Source of the DNA: Daphnia pulex
Taxonomy: Eukaryota > Arthropoda > Branchiopoda > Diplostraca > Daphniidae
Assembly (NCBI RefSeq): GCF_021134715.1
Contig: NC_060024.1
Coordinates: 9,734,001-9,798,000 of the forward strand
Direction of reading: 5' to 3'
Length of the DNA: 64,000 nucleotides
Below, one piece after another: positions 53,600 to 64,000 of this stretch. The notes beneath the pieces were generated by a model that saw only the letters and a list, made by a program, of their open reading frames with translations, searched no databases and had not been told where the DNA came from. The translations under genes were made by a program, and so were the position numbers. The stretch's first letter is position 1; the number at the start of each line of letters is the position of its first letter.

Positions 53600-55003
53600 A
53601 AGAATCGAATCGAATCCACGAAAAAGAAAAAGAAGAAGAAAAAAACTAAAAGACAAGACTTTAACCACCACCCAATCGTCTCCTCCTATATGCATGGCAG
53701 AAACAGGAGCTGAACCAAGGAAGAAAGGGGATAACTTTTTTTTTTCTTTTTTTGAATTAAATGGAAGTTTTTAAAAGCTAGAAGTCTTAATTATCGATTG
53801 CAACCGCTGCCATGGAAACATTCATTAAGCGTTAAACGAAAAAAACGAAACAAGAGGAAAAAAGGGTGGGTGACGGGAAGAAAAAGAAAAACTCTCCCCC
53901 CATTAAGGAATGAAGGACTAGACTCTTTTTTGAAACCTCCCAACAGCAACAGCTAAAGAATTGTAATTTGTAACAAGAAGCAAAACTTAGATTTTCAGGA
54001 CATAGTCTTTTGTGAGCGCGGGAAATATATTCCTTTTCGGATTCATCGCCGGAGCTACGTCCCAGATAACACGGTCCGGTTACCTTGGTTCAGGTTCTGG
54101 ATCGCGGACGTCCCTCCCATGGTTTATTTCCCACATCATTTGTTTGTTTTTTTTTTTTCCTTCTCGACTCCCCTTATACCAAATCGACGGATTAGCAGAG
54201 GATGTGTAGTTTATTGCGAGTCCCTCTGCAAGCAAAAATGGAAGCAAAAAACAAAAAAAAAAGACAAAAAAGAAAATTTCACGTGTTGTAGATCGTGTCG
54301 TCCTTATCCCCCCCCCCCTCTCTCTCTCCCTTCCCAACGACACTCCATCCTCTTTCCCTCCGTTTGTTGTACTGTACAGGAAGAAAACAAAATCACCTGC
54401 TCGAAAGCCACCAGGTGGACTGATGCGCGGAAAATTTCTCCGCTTCACCTCGTCCTCCCTCAAGAAAATCTCTCATCACCCCCATTTTAGGAGGAGGGCG
54501 GTTTCATAACAACCCTCTCACAACACACACAACAAGCTGCTGTTGCCAATTAATTTGACAAAATATCCCTTTTCGTTCACACTAGCCCCGATTCTTCCTC
54601 TTTATTCATTTCGTCGACAGCGTGCTCATACCGTGTGTGCACTACGATGCTGCTCCTTTACATCCCTCCTATCATGGCTCTTAAAAAAAAACGTATATTT
54701 CTTCTTTCGAAACGTTCAAAACTCGGAACTTTATAGACACCTTTTTTTCTCTCTCTCTCTCTATCCCGCTGCTGCCCTCCCTCTCTCTCCTCGTCTGGCG
54801 TAACTGAGTGAAGCTGTGCTATATGTCTCACGTGTATGTCCCTATCCCTGATTCCCGTTTATTCTCTTTCATTCTGGCTATCTCTCTTTTCCCTTTCTTT
54901 CTCTTTCTCTCTCTGATAGGTTTCGTTTCTTATTCATTCACATCCCTCCCCCACAGCGTCATGCCGAGTTAAATTTTTTTTTTTTTTATGATTTTAAAAT
55001 GCA

Positions 55004-55310
55004 ATTTCAGTTCTGAGTAGGTCAATATTATTACATACAAAAGAAAAACAAAAAATAAAACAATTGTTTCAGTATCAGTTGTATAGCCACTACCTACTTG
55101 TGCGTGTGCTGCTGGGGAAAAAAAGACAAAAGAGGTGGGAGGAAAAAATGTTAAAAAATTTAAATTTAAAAGGAAAAAAAAAAAAAAGAGTTTAGGGTCA
55201 GGCTTTTCTTCATTCTACCCTTTCTTGTGTTGAATTGATCGACGACGACAAAGTTATAATATGATGATGATTGCACACCCTCTTATTACCCTATTACCCT
55301 ATATCCTCTT
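55004..55310 (+). repeat. Duplicated segment, left copy
   Basis: About 300 bp that start near GAGTAGGTCAATATTATTAC and end near ACCCTATATCCTCTTTC. The same sequence with few changes is at about 60972-61277. In this copy it is joined to GSK3-flanking DNA on both sides. Confidence 0.9.
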
Positions 55311-55974
55311 TCTACCGTATAAGGAAAATCCCGTTGACTCTTTTTCTCTCATGTCCTCGCCCTTGTTGACGTTTCCATGTTCTCGAAATGGAGAAATTTT
55401 TGCAAAACCTCCCTCTCCCCATTCTGCCCCTTTTCCCGAATATCCCAACCCGTTCTTTCCGCGCTATAGAAAAGTGGCGATTAAAGGAATGCGAGAGACG
55501 TGTCTACAACAACAGTTAATTAATTGCATTGGTGTTTATGTCGCATGGCTGTATGATGAATACAAAAGCTTATAAATACACTCGCGTGTACTGCCCGAAA
55601 ACAAAATGTGAGGCTACTATTTGAGGTCATGGGCTCCATCAATCAAGTGTTTCATAATTATGTATGCAGATGGTGACTTTTAGCCAAGGACAGCGTAATG
55701 AATAATGAGGTAACTTTTGGCAATGGATATTTCTTTGGATTTCATAATTTTTTCTTTTCTCAATCGTTGGAGTTAATCTAGGAACAAACAACAAACCAAA
55801 TGGAAATTGCACGGCGTGCGTCAGCCTTCAAATGGCGAGCTAATATTTGGCACGTATTACGGACATTTGATCGGACCTTGATTAAGATGAAAACATTGTT
55901 CAATCTGATAACGTCTTCAAAATTCATAGCAGCGCTTCAACGCAGTCGAGACGAATGGCCACAAGTATTCAGGG

Positions 55975-56235
55975 ACGAGAATCACTGAGACGCATTACGC
56001 ACCGCAATGCGTCGATCGTGACGTGAATCAAGTCGACGCTCACGCGCAGAATGCGCATACAAGACTGGCTCTATTTTTGTCGTTCGGACACTTGAAAACT
56101 AAATCCACTACCTCATTACCGGAATGACTTACCTAAATTTAGATGGTGAACGTGAGGGAAGTCACGGTCCCGGACCGCGGGACGAAACCAAATCTGCAAG
56201 TAAAAACAAGTTCACCTGAAAGCTTTCCAGTTGCC
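55975..56235 (-). pseudogene. Relic of a GH35 terminal exon
   Basis: On the minus strand this stretch aligns by eye with the penultimate exon region of the adjacent beta-galactosidase (56512-56750): the same acceptor context (CTTGCAG), a related but changed coding part ending CTAAATTTAG, the same GTAAGTCAT donor, and a similar downstream tail with the GCGCAT and GACTGGCTCTATTT blocks. The similarity stops abruptly at CTTTCCAGTT (56235). No other exon of this copy was found, so it is a decayed fragment of a third tandem unit. Confidence 0.7.
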
Positions 56236-56417
56236 ACTTTGAATTAGCCTGACATTTATTATTCCGTCATTTATATAGACTGCGACATTATAAGAAGACA
56301 ATACGCCATCTTTGCAATCAAGGAAAGGAAATTGTATTGGACATTATCTAATTGAAAAATTATGGTTGTAAATTTGAATCGGGTTTAACTTTCATTTCAG
56401 GAGCGCAGGATCGAGGA

Positions 56418-59400
56418 TTACGGCTGGATGGGCAGACCTTGGAATTAAGAAGAAAACAGAATGGCGTTATTAACTGGACCTTCGTGATAATGTGAGTATA
56501 AATTTTTCAAATTAAGAAACGTGTCGATGAACGCTATGCGCATGTCGCATTGCGTCAATCGTGATGGGAGCATTCACACGCATGAGAGAGACTGGCTTTA
56601 TTTGATTCATCCAGTCATTTGCAGCAAAAAGTTCATCGTTACCGCATGACTTACCTAAATCTAGCTGGTCGGAGAACGTGATCGTCGTCACGGGCTCGAA
56701 CAGAGACCATACCAGAATCTGCAAGTAAAAACGGGTTTAGCTGAGATCTTTCCAGTTAGCTGCTTCTTGCCAATCCCGCCGGGTAAAGTAAAAGAATGCA
56801 AGAAAAAAAAGAATCACGTACGGTGTTGTCTCCACGATTGAGCAACGGCGCGGGAATGTAAAGAGTTTTCGTTGGACCGATACCCGAATAACGACCGATG
56901 TTGAATCCATTGACAAAAACGACCCCTCGATTACCATCGCCCCATCCGACCGTCGTGATGAATGTGTCGGTAGGATCGCCGGAAATGCTCAGAGTAGCTT
57001 TAGTTAGTGTGGGGCTGTTGGCAGTTGATGGCGGAGCTGGAGAGTTGTTCCAGTTTGTCAAACTTTGAATGCCAATTTCGTTTAATTATTATTGAATGAA
57101 ACTTAACGCGAATAACTTCCGTTTTCTTTTACCTTCGAACCCAAGCCGATGTAAATTCTAGTGGGAATATAGTCCATCCGACGACTTCTTCGTTGTCCAA
57201 TAAAACAGGTCCCTCCGGTAATCCGCGTTTCTGATAGAAATAACTCGGTGGTCCAAAGTTATTCCTAAAAAATTATTTTAAATTTAACTCTTTTAAAATA
57301 CTTTATATGGATTTGTTGTGTACCTTGCCATATTTTCGACAAGCAAATCTACCACGTAGGTCGCATCACCTTTTTCAGCATTAAAATCAAATGTTCGATT
57401 CCTGATAGAATATTTGTACGCACTTCAGAATAATCAGAGTTTTTGTTTTACTTAAGTTAATTTACGGTTGGGGCCAAAAGCCGAAATCATTCAATTGTGC
57501 GTCGTTTTTCCAATCAGAAGTTAAACGTTGTTGATCCAACATTAAAACAGCCAAATCTCTAACGTGTCCGATGGTCTGAATGGTGTGACTGCCACCTGTC
57601 AAAGTAGCTGAATTTCGATACAAAATGTATCCGTAGCTCTGACCGTTATCGTTATTGATTGGAAGATCTTCCATGGCCAACAAGTTATCCGACTGAATCA
57701 CCAAGTTGCTTGGCTGGATGTCATGTAGTTTGCAATTAAAATTAGATTTTCAATAAAATTTTGACATTTTTTATTGTTACCAGTTGAAGAAGAAGATCTT
57801 CTAGCGTCAGGTGCTCCGTCGTTTGGATTTCAGGATAAGCTGTTTTGACACTTTCGATTGGCAAAGCTGGCATATAGATGTTAGGAACTCTGTTGAACTG
57901 AGCAATAAGATCTTTGGCAGCATAATATTTGTCAGTGTAATCGCCTGCTTCGGTCAGTGGTGCATCATAATCTGTAAAAATAAAGTTAAAAATCGTTTTG
58001 ACTGAAGAACTTTTTAATTTTTAGAATTCGCACCGTAACTACTGATATCCGCTGCGTAAAATGGAAATACCGGAAGCTGATTGGCGCCGTTCATAAACCC
58101 GAAACTGGTTCCGCCGATAAACATGTAGAAATTAACTGAACTATTTCTGGTGAAGATGCGTTCCAGAGTGTAGGAAAATTCTGATAGGACAGATGTACAT
58201 TAGAATTCTGGATTTGTTATAACGTTATTTTGTTTACCTTCTAAAGAGGACCCTCCATGATAGCCTTGTCCCCAGTGATCGAACTATCAGAAGAAAAGAA
58301 AAGGTAACTTGACTTTCCTAATCTGCAACTTTAACACATTTACCCATCCGCTCCAGAATTCGGCAACCATGTAGGGTTTATCGGGTTGCAAAATGTCGAG
58401 TGCGTCAAATTCAGGATCAGCATTATTTTGGAAGTTAGCTGTTTGAAGTTCTCCGGGAACGGCACCTAAATCTGCGTTCTTAGTGGGTGTGTCAGAAGTG
58501 AAAAACATTTCGGTAGCTCCTAGCGCAATCATTTTATCTCTTAAATGGATAAGATACTCCGTGTCACGCGGCTCGTCACGCACACCAAAAGCTCCGTATT
58601 CGTTCTCTACCTGATGCGATAACAATATTATTAACAGCCTGAATTGATCTTGACATAATTGGTGATTTTAACATTCGATTTAAAAAAATAATAAATAAAT
58701 GACAGGTAGTCATACTTGAAAGGCGATAATAGGCCCATCTCCTTTTTGGAATTGCAAATTGACCACTCTCGAAAAAACTTGTGTCAAGTAGTCATCTGCT
58801 ACTTGGAGGAATCCGGGGTAGGAGGTGCGGACTTTCATTTCGGGATCGCGCAACAGCCAACTGGAAAGCGTCCAGAGACGATTGCCAATCGATTCAATTC
58901 ACATTATTTGAAATTTATTGATAATTACCTTGGCAACCCACCGAAATCCCATTCACTACAAATGTACGGGCCTGGTCGCAAGATGACGAATAGATCTTCC
59001 TCCTGAGCCATTTCAACGAAAGCAGTCACATTTAGAAAGGCAGAAAAATCGTTTTGCCCTTCACTAAAATCATAATCTCCTCGACGAGGTTCGTGCAGAT
59101 TCCAAGGCATGTATCTTTATGTAGTTTTTGATTAGTATCAGATGTTTTTAGACCAAGAACTTTGTGTTACGTTTCGACTGTGTTGGCTCCAACGGCTCGA
59201 AGTTTTCTCAGGCGATCGCGCCATTGCGTCGGATGGATGCGAAAATAATGAACTGCTCCGCTGATGATGTGAAATGGTTTTCCATTCAATAAAAATCCAT
59301 CTTTACTGGCTGGAATGAGTCCTGATGTTCGGCCGCCTGCCGTGTAGTAATCGTACCACGTAACATCGTTCTGGGCCAGTGCCAGTAACGGTAGAAGGCA

Positions 59401-59492
59401 TACCTTTTAAGTTAAACGATAAAAGTGTAAATCATTAAATTGTAATTACGTTTTTTTTAAAATCTTACAAAAAATCCAGAGAATTTGATCAT
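56418..59492 (-). CDS. GH35 beta-galactosidase B1
   Basis: Fourteen exons (59492-59469, 59403-59171, 59114-58929, 58860-58716, 58610-58344, 58283-58238, 58180-58034, 57971-57781, 57713-57466, 57401-57324, 57264-57133, 57062-56822, 56718-56655, 56437-56418) join in frame to 673 residues. The signal peptide is [18 protein letters not shown]. The core has [29 protein letters not shown], the acid/base Glu200 in QVENEYG, the nucleophile Glu280 in VAEFWSGW and [11 protein letters not shown]. The C-terminal strings [15 protein letters not shown] and [10 protein letters not shown] match paralog A. The last exon is only 20 nt and gives the ending LGLPIQP; if it is not used, the frame would run to a stop at 56512. 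Likely a secreted or lysosomal enzyme. Confidence 0.93.
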
Positions 59493-60105
59493 CTTCGTAC
59501 TTTGTAGCCGTCTGACCACATACGTTGATATAGCATATGTAGTTGTGTGGTTGTGTCTATTTATCGTATCTCTTATCACGATAAGCAAATGGATAAGATG
59601 ATGGATGGTACGTTATTATTGATCTTAGACAATCATGTTTTGTTGTATAACACAAAATGTTTAAGGATTTTATGAAGAAAAACGAAATCGCTTGAATAAT
59701 TACAGTCATGTTCTCTCAAACGAATATTTACGCTCGGATGCACTTAAAACGAAAACGTAGTGAAAGTTGCTATATTACTAAGAGTGACAAAGCTCATCCG
59801 AACGCTCAGAACACAGCAGATAATCAATATTTTTGCTTATTACTCAACTGGAAGTCCGTTTTACATTATTTCGTCACATTCTAATTGCGAGACATTTGGA
59901 GCCTATATTTGTATAGGGATATGACCGAAAAGTCGGTTTAATTTATTTTGTAATTTAATCTGCATTCCATTTTATTGTGGTAATGATGCCAAGCGAGTTC
60001 TATTACGTTTTACAAGCTCATAGGGACGAATTCGTAACAGCTGACAATTACCTGATAAACTTTGTCTGCTGTTTATGCAATCTATGTAGCCTACTATCTA
60101 CTACA

Positions 60106-60410
60106 GTCTGTCCCTCAGGGATAGGGCTCTGGCCCGCGTTGATCGGGGCGACTTTTTGGTAATCGGGGTGGGTTTACTTTGTTCATCGAGCGATTCACGA
60201 TCCGATCTTGATCGGGTTCTTGAGGGGTGCCAAGCGGGTTCGCCCCACGGTCTGACCTGGTTTCGCACCGCAGGTTATTGACTATGACTAACCACCCCAC
60301 CCCGCCCCGAGTTAAAAAATTTAAAACCCGGCCCGAAAAAAACGCGTCTTTATTTTACGTCCCGCGGGTTGCCCCGATCAAAGTTGATCGGGCCCGAGAC
60401 TGTCCGAAGA
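60106..60410. mobile_element. Candidate non-autonomous element with inverted ends
   Basis: A sharply GC-richer island in AT-rich DNA. The left end reads ACAGTCTGTCCC...GGGC...CCCGCGTTGATCGGGGCGAC. The reverse complement of the right end reads GGACAGTCTCGGGCCCGATCAACTTTGATCGGGGCAAC. So the two ends are imperfect inverted repeats starting CAGTCT. I see no transposase and no clear target-site duplication. A MITE-like origin is inferred. Confidence 0.4.
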
Positions 60411-60971
60411 GAAATGTTTACGTAAAAACCTTGGGGTTGTCTGCAATGCAGACGTTGTTTTTGGTTGGTAAAAGACGTGTGGGTTTCTAAATTCTCGTTT
60501 ACTTCTACAGATTTACTCTTGATTCATGTCTTGTAAGCCTCTCGATATTAACTGGTATTGAATATTGCCCATCATTCAATTTTATTACCGAAAATGGAGA
60601 ATTTTGTGGACTATTCTTACTCGTCCTCGGACAGTGGTGAATGGATTATTCTGGCAAATCTCAGTGTTTAGACTTTTCTTATGTCATGATCAACAGTGAG
60701 TGATTGTCTCATAATTTGGAAGCAATCGTCATTTGTGAGAGTGGATCTCACTTGAAAAGGGCAGACTGCTATGAATCCATCATCTTGCAACACGACAGGC
60801 TGAACACCCTCCTAGATTCTGTGACCTTTTTCGTCAACTGTTGAATTTATCTGGGAACAACCTTGCATTTCATTGCAGATTCAATTCTAATGTTGAAAAA
60901 TCTTACGTCTCTTATGGCTAAAAATAATTGTTTAGAAAGTGATGGCATTCCGAAAAAACCTTGGAATGAAG

Positions 60972-61277
60972 ATTTCAGTTCGTGAGTAGGTCAATATTAT
61001 TACATACAAAAGAAAAACAAAAAATAAAACAATTGTTTCAGTATCAGTTGTATAGCCACTACCTACTTGTGCGTGTGCTGCTGGAAAAAAAGACAAAAGA
61101 GGTGGGAGGAAAAAATGTTAAAATATATTAATTTAAAAGGAAAAAAAAGGAGTTTAGGGTCAGGCTTTTCTTCATTCTACCCTTTCTTGTGTTGAATTCA
61201 TCGACGACGACAAAGTTGTAATATGATGATATGATTGCGCACCCTCTTATTACCCTACTACGCTACATCCTCTTTCC
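60972..61277 (+). repeat. Duplicated segment, right copy
   Basis: Nearly the same sequence as about 55004-55310. At its right end (TCCTCTTTCCCGTCAGTTGCCAC) it passes straight into sequence that, in the left unit, lies some 920 bp further on at about 56228. The relic exon region is missing between. Confidence 0.9.
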
Positions 61278-61470
61278 CGTCAGTTGCCACTTTGAATTAG
61301 CCTGACATTTATTATTCCGTCATTTATATGGACTGCGACTTTATAAGAAGAAAATACGCCATCTTTGCAATCAAGGAAAGGAAATTGTATTGGACTTTGT
61401 CTAATTGAAAAATTATTGTTGTAAATTTGAATCGGCTTTAACTTTCATTTCAGGAGCGCAGGGTCGAGAA

Positions 61471-64000
61471 TTACGGCTGGATGGGCAGACCTTGGAATTA
61501 AGAAGAAAACAGAATGGCGTTATTAACTGGACCTTCGTGATAATGTGAGTATAAATTTTTCAAATTAAGAAACGTGTCGATGAACGCTATGCGCATGTCG
61601 CATTGCGTCAATCGTGATGGGAGCATTCACACGCATGAGAGAGACTGGCTTTATTTGATTCATCCAGTCATTTGCAGCAAAAAGTTCATCGTTACCGCAT
61701 GACTTACCTAAATCTAGCTGGTCGGAGAACGTGATCGTCGTCACGGGCTCGAACAGAGACCATACCAGAATCTGCAAGTAAAAACGGATTTAGCTGAGAT
61801 CTTTCCAGTTTGTTGCTTCTTGCCAATCCCGCCGGGTAAAGTAAAAGAATGCAAGAGAAAAAAGAATCACGTACGGTGTTGTCTCCACGATTGAGCAACG
61901 GCGCGGGAATGTAAAGAGTTTTCGTTGGACCGATACCCGAATAACGACCGATGTTGAATCCATTGACAAAAACGACCCCTCGATTACCATCGCCCCATCC
62001 GACCGTCGTGATAAATGTGTCGGTAGGATCGCCGGAAATGCTCAGAGTAGCTTTAGTTAGTGTGGGGCTGTTGGCAGTTGATGGCGGAGCTGGAGAGTTG
62101 TTCCAGTTTGTCAAACTTTGAATGCCAATTTCGTTAAATTATTATTGAATGAAACTTCATGCGAATGACTTCCGTTTTCTTTTACCTTCGAACCCAAGCC
62201 GATGTAAATTCTAGTGGGAACATAGTCCATCCGACGACTTCTTCGTTGTCCAATAAAACAGGTCCCTCCGGTAATCCGCGTTTCTGATAGAAATAACTCG
62301 GTGGTCCAAAATTATTCCTGAAAATTTATTTTAAATTTAACTCTTTTAAAATAATTGATATGGATTTGTTGTGTACCTTGCCATATTTTCGACAAGCAAA
62401 TCTACCACGTAGGTCGCATCACCTTTTTCAGCATTGAAATCAAATGTTCGATTCCTGATAGAATATTTGTACGCACTTCAGAATAATCAGAGTTTTTGTT
62501 TTACTTAAGTTAATTTACGGTTGGGGCCAAAAGCCGAAATCATTCAATTGTGCGTCGTTTTTCCAATCAGAAGTCAAACGTTGTTGATCCAACATTAAAA
62601 CAGCCAAATCTCTAACGTGTCCGATGGTCTGAATGGTGTGACTGCCACCTGTCAAAGTAGCTGAATTTCGATACAAAATGTATCCGTAGCTCTGACCGTT
62701 ATCGTTATTGATTGGAAGATCTTCCATGGCCAACAAGTTATCCGACTGGATCACTAAGTTGCTTGGCTGGATGTCATGTAGTTTGCAATTAAAATTAGAT
62801 TTTCAATAAAATTTTGACATTTTTTATTGTTACCAGTTGAAGAAGAAGATCTTCTAGCGTCAGGTGCTCCGTCGTTTGGATTTCAGGATAAGCTGTTTTG
62901 ACACTTTCGGCCGGCAAAGCTGGCATATAGATGTTAGGAACTCTGTTGAACTGAGCAATAAGATCCTTGGCAGCATAATATTTGTCAGTGTAATCGCCTG
63001 CTTCGGTCAGCGGTCCATCGTAATCTGTGGAAAAAAAAGGTTAAAAATCGTTTTGACTGAAGAACTTTTTAATTTTTAGAATTCGCACCGTAACTGCTGA
63101 CGTCCGCTGCGTAAAATGGAAATTCCGCAAACTGATTGGCGCCATTCATAAACCCAAAACTGGTTCCGCCGATAAACATGTAGAAATTAACTGAACTATT
63201 CCTGGTGAAGATGCGTTCCAGAGTGTAGGAAAAATCTGTTTTCCCATGGATCGACATGTTATTTCATGGGTTTATTGTAATACTATTTTGTTTCACCTTC
63301 TAAAGACGACCCGTCGTGATATCCTTTTCCCCATTGATCGAACTAACAGAAAAAAAGGTAGCTTAATTTTCTTAATCTTCATAAATTTAACAAATTCACC
63401 CATCCGCTCCAGAATTCGGTAACCATGTATGGTTTATCAGGTTGCAATACATCGAGTGCGTCAAATTGAGCATCAGCATTATTTTGGAAGTTAGCCGTTT
63501 GAAGTTCTCCGGGAATGGCACCTAAATCTCCGTTATTAGTGGGTGTGTCAGAAGTGAAAAACATTTCGGTAGCTCCCAGCGCAATCATTTTATCTCTCAA
63601 ATGGATCAAATACTCCGTGTCACGCACACCAAAAGCTCCGTATTCGTTCTCTACCTGATGCGATAACAATATTATTCACAGCTTAAATTTATCTCAACAA
63701 TCGATTTAAAAAAAAAATAAATGACAGGTACTCATACTTGAAAGGCGATAATAGGCCCATCTCCTTTTTGAAATTGCAAATTGACCACTCTCGAAAAAAC
63801 TTGTGTCAAGTAGTCAACTGCTACTTGGAGGAATCCGGGGTAGGAGGTGCGGACTTTCATTTCGGGATCGCGCAACAGCCAACTGGAAAGCGTCCAGAGA
63901 CGATTGCCAATCAATTCAATTCACATTATTTGAAATTTATTGATAATTACCTTGGCAACCCACCGAAATCCCATTCACTACAAATGTACGGGCCTGGTCG
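61471..64000 (-). CDS. GH35 beta-galactosidase B2 (5' end outside window)
   Basis: This is a near-identical tandem copy of B1, shifted about 5.05 kb, with the same exon layout (last exons 61771-61708 and 61490-61471). The window ends inside the exon with [14 protein letters not shown], so roughly the first 120 residues including the signal peptide are not seen. Both catalytic glutamates are present ([15 protein letters not shown]), and every visible exon is open. Differences from B1 include loss of three residues after VRD (B1 has [11 protein letters not shown]2 VRDTEY), VTEFW in place of VAEFW, FAEFPF in place of LPVFPF, and a rewritten intron end before FSYTLERIF. It looks functional. Confidence 0.92.

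Larger units (their letters stand above)
53600..56417. other. GSK3 3' UTR, intergenic, and decayed GH35 exon
   Basis: A long GSK3 3' UTR is likely, with A-rich and CT-rich runs (for example about 54740-54795). Positions about 55004-55310 recur at about 60972-61277. Positions about 55975-56235 are a decayed copy of the last large beta-galactosidase exon. No intact gene is seen here. Confidence 0.6.
59493..61470. other. Spacer between tandem beta-galactosidases
   Basis: It contains the B1 promoter side, a GC-rich inverted-repeat element (about 60117-60410), an unidentified open segment (about 60778-60985) and the right copy of the duplicated GSK3-flank block (about 60972-61277). From about 61274 the sequence follows the B1 downstream region again. 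Confidence 0.6.

Noticed and set aside
54080..54463. Overlapping 120-codon frames on both strands
   Set aside because: Low-complexity Phe/Lys/Arg-rich peptides in the GSK3 3' flank, no family signal.
56397..56493. Plus-strand exon-like segment (TTTCAG ... GTGAGT) open as [14 protein letters not shown] and kept in both tandem copies
   Set aside because: Its conservation follows from the recent duplication, and the minus-strand terminal exon of beta-galactosidase explains part of it. No other plus-strand exon fits.

Overview
The window is eukaryotic nuclear DNA. Genes are split by many short introns (mostly 55-120 bp, GT-AG), intergenic gaps between housekeeping genes are often under 500 bp, and the proteins have clear animal/arthropod character (DIP-type immunoglobulin proteins, Shaggy/GSK3, a 4F2-type amino-acid transporter light chain). 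Compact introns, local tandem duplication and paralogs that differ in introns suggest a small crustacean such as Daphnia. That taxonomic call is inference; no species-diagnostic sequence was checked. All gene models below were assembled by eye from splice sites and reading-frame continuity, and for most the exon lengths sum to an exact multiple of three.

Layout. 1-4.1 kb: no firm gene; a candidate small secreted peptide (2272-2613) and some exon-like pieces. 4.15-5.6 kb (-): leucine-rich-repeat membrane protein. 6.24-8.55 kb (-): guanine deaminase, divergent from an SLC7/LAT-type transporter (9.02-11.34 kb, +). 11.95-14.82 kb (+): GH35 beta-galactosidase A. 15.27-16.55 kb (+): orphan coiled-coil protein. 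16.6-40 kb: a large, repeat-sprinkled, mostly non-coding domain holding two tandem DIP-like cell-surface Ig genes (21.86-25.05 and 31.36-37.74 kb, +). 40.06-47.1 kb: dense housekeeping block: CPSF73 (+), mitochondrial 3-ketoacyl-CoA thiolase (-), mitoribosomal protein uS9m (+). 47.25-48.89 kb (-): alpha-1,3-fucosyltransferase-like enzyme. 50.39-53.6 kb (+): GSK3/Shaggy with a candidate in-frame cassette exon. 56.4-64 kb (-): two nearly identical tandem GH35 beta-galactosidases, the second cut by the window edge, with a piece of GSK3-flanking sequence copied between them and a decayed terminal exon of a further copy.

The genes do not form one pathway. There are local themes: three GH35 genes (secreted or lysosomal galactoside hydrolysis), two neuronal-type recognition proteins, and a head-to-head pair of nuclear genes for mitochondrial proteins. 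The most interesting single signal is the 60-nt exon inside the GSK3 kinase domain, at a junction that appears to match the insertion site of the mammalian neuronal isoform GSK3beta2.
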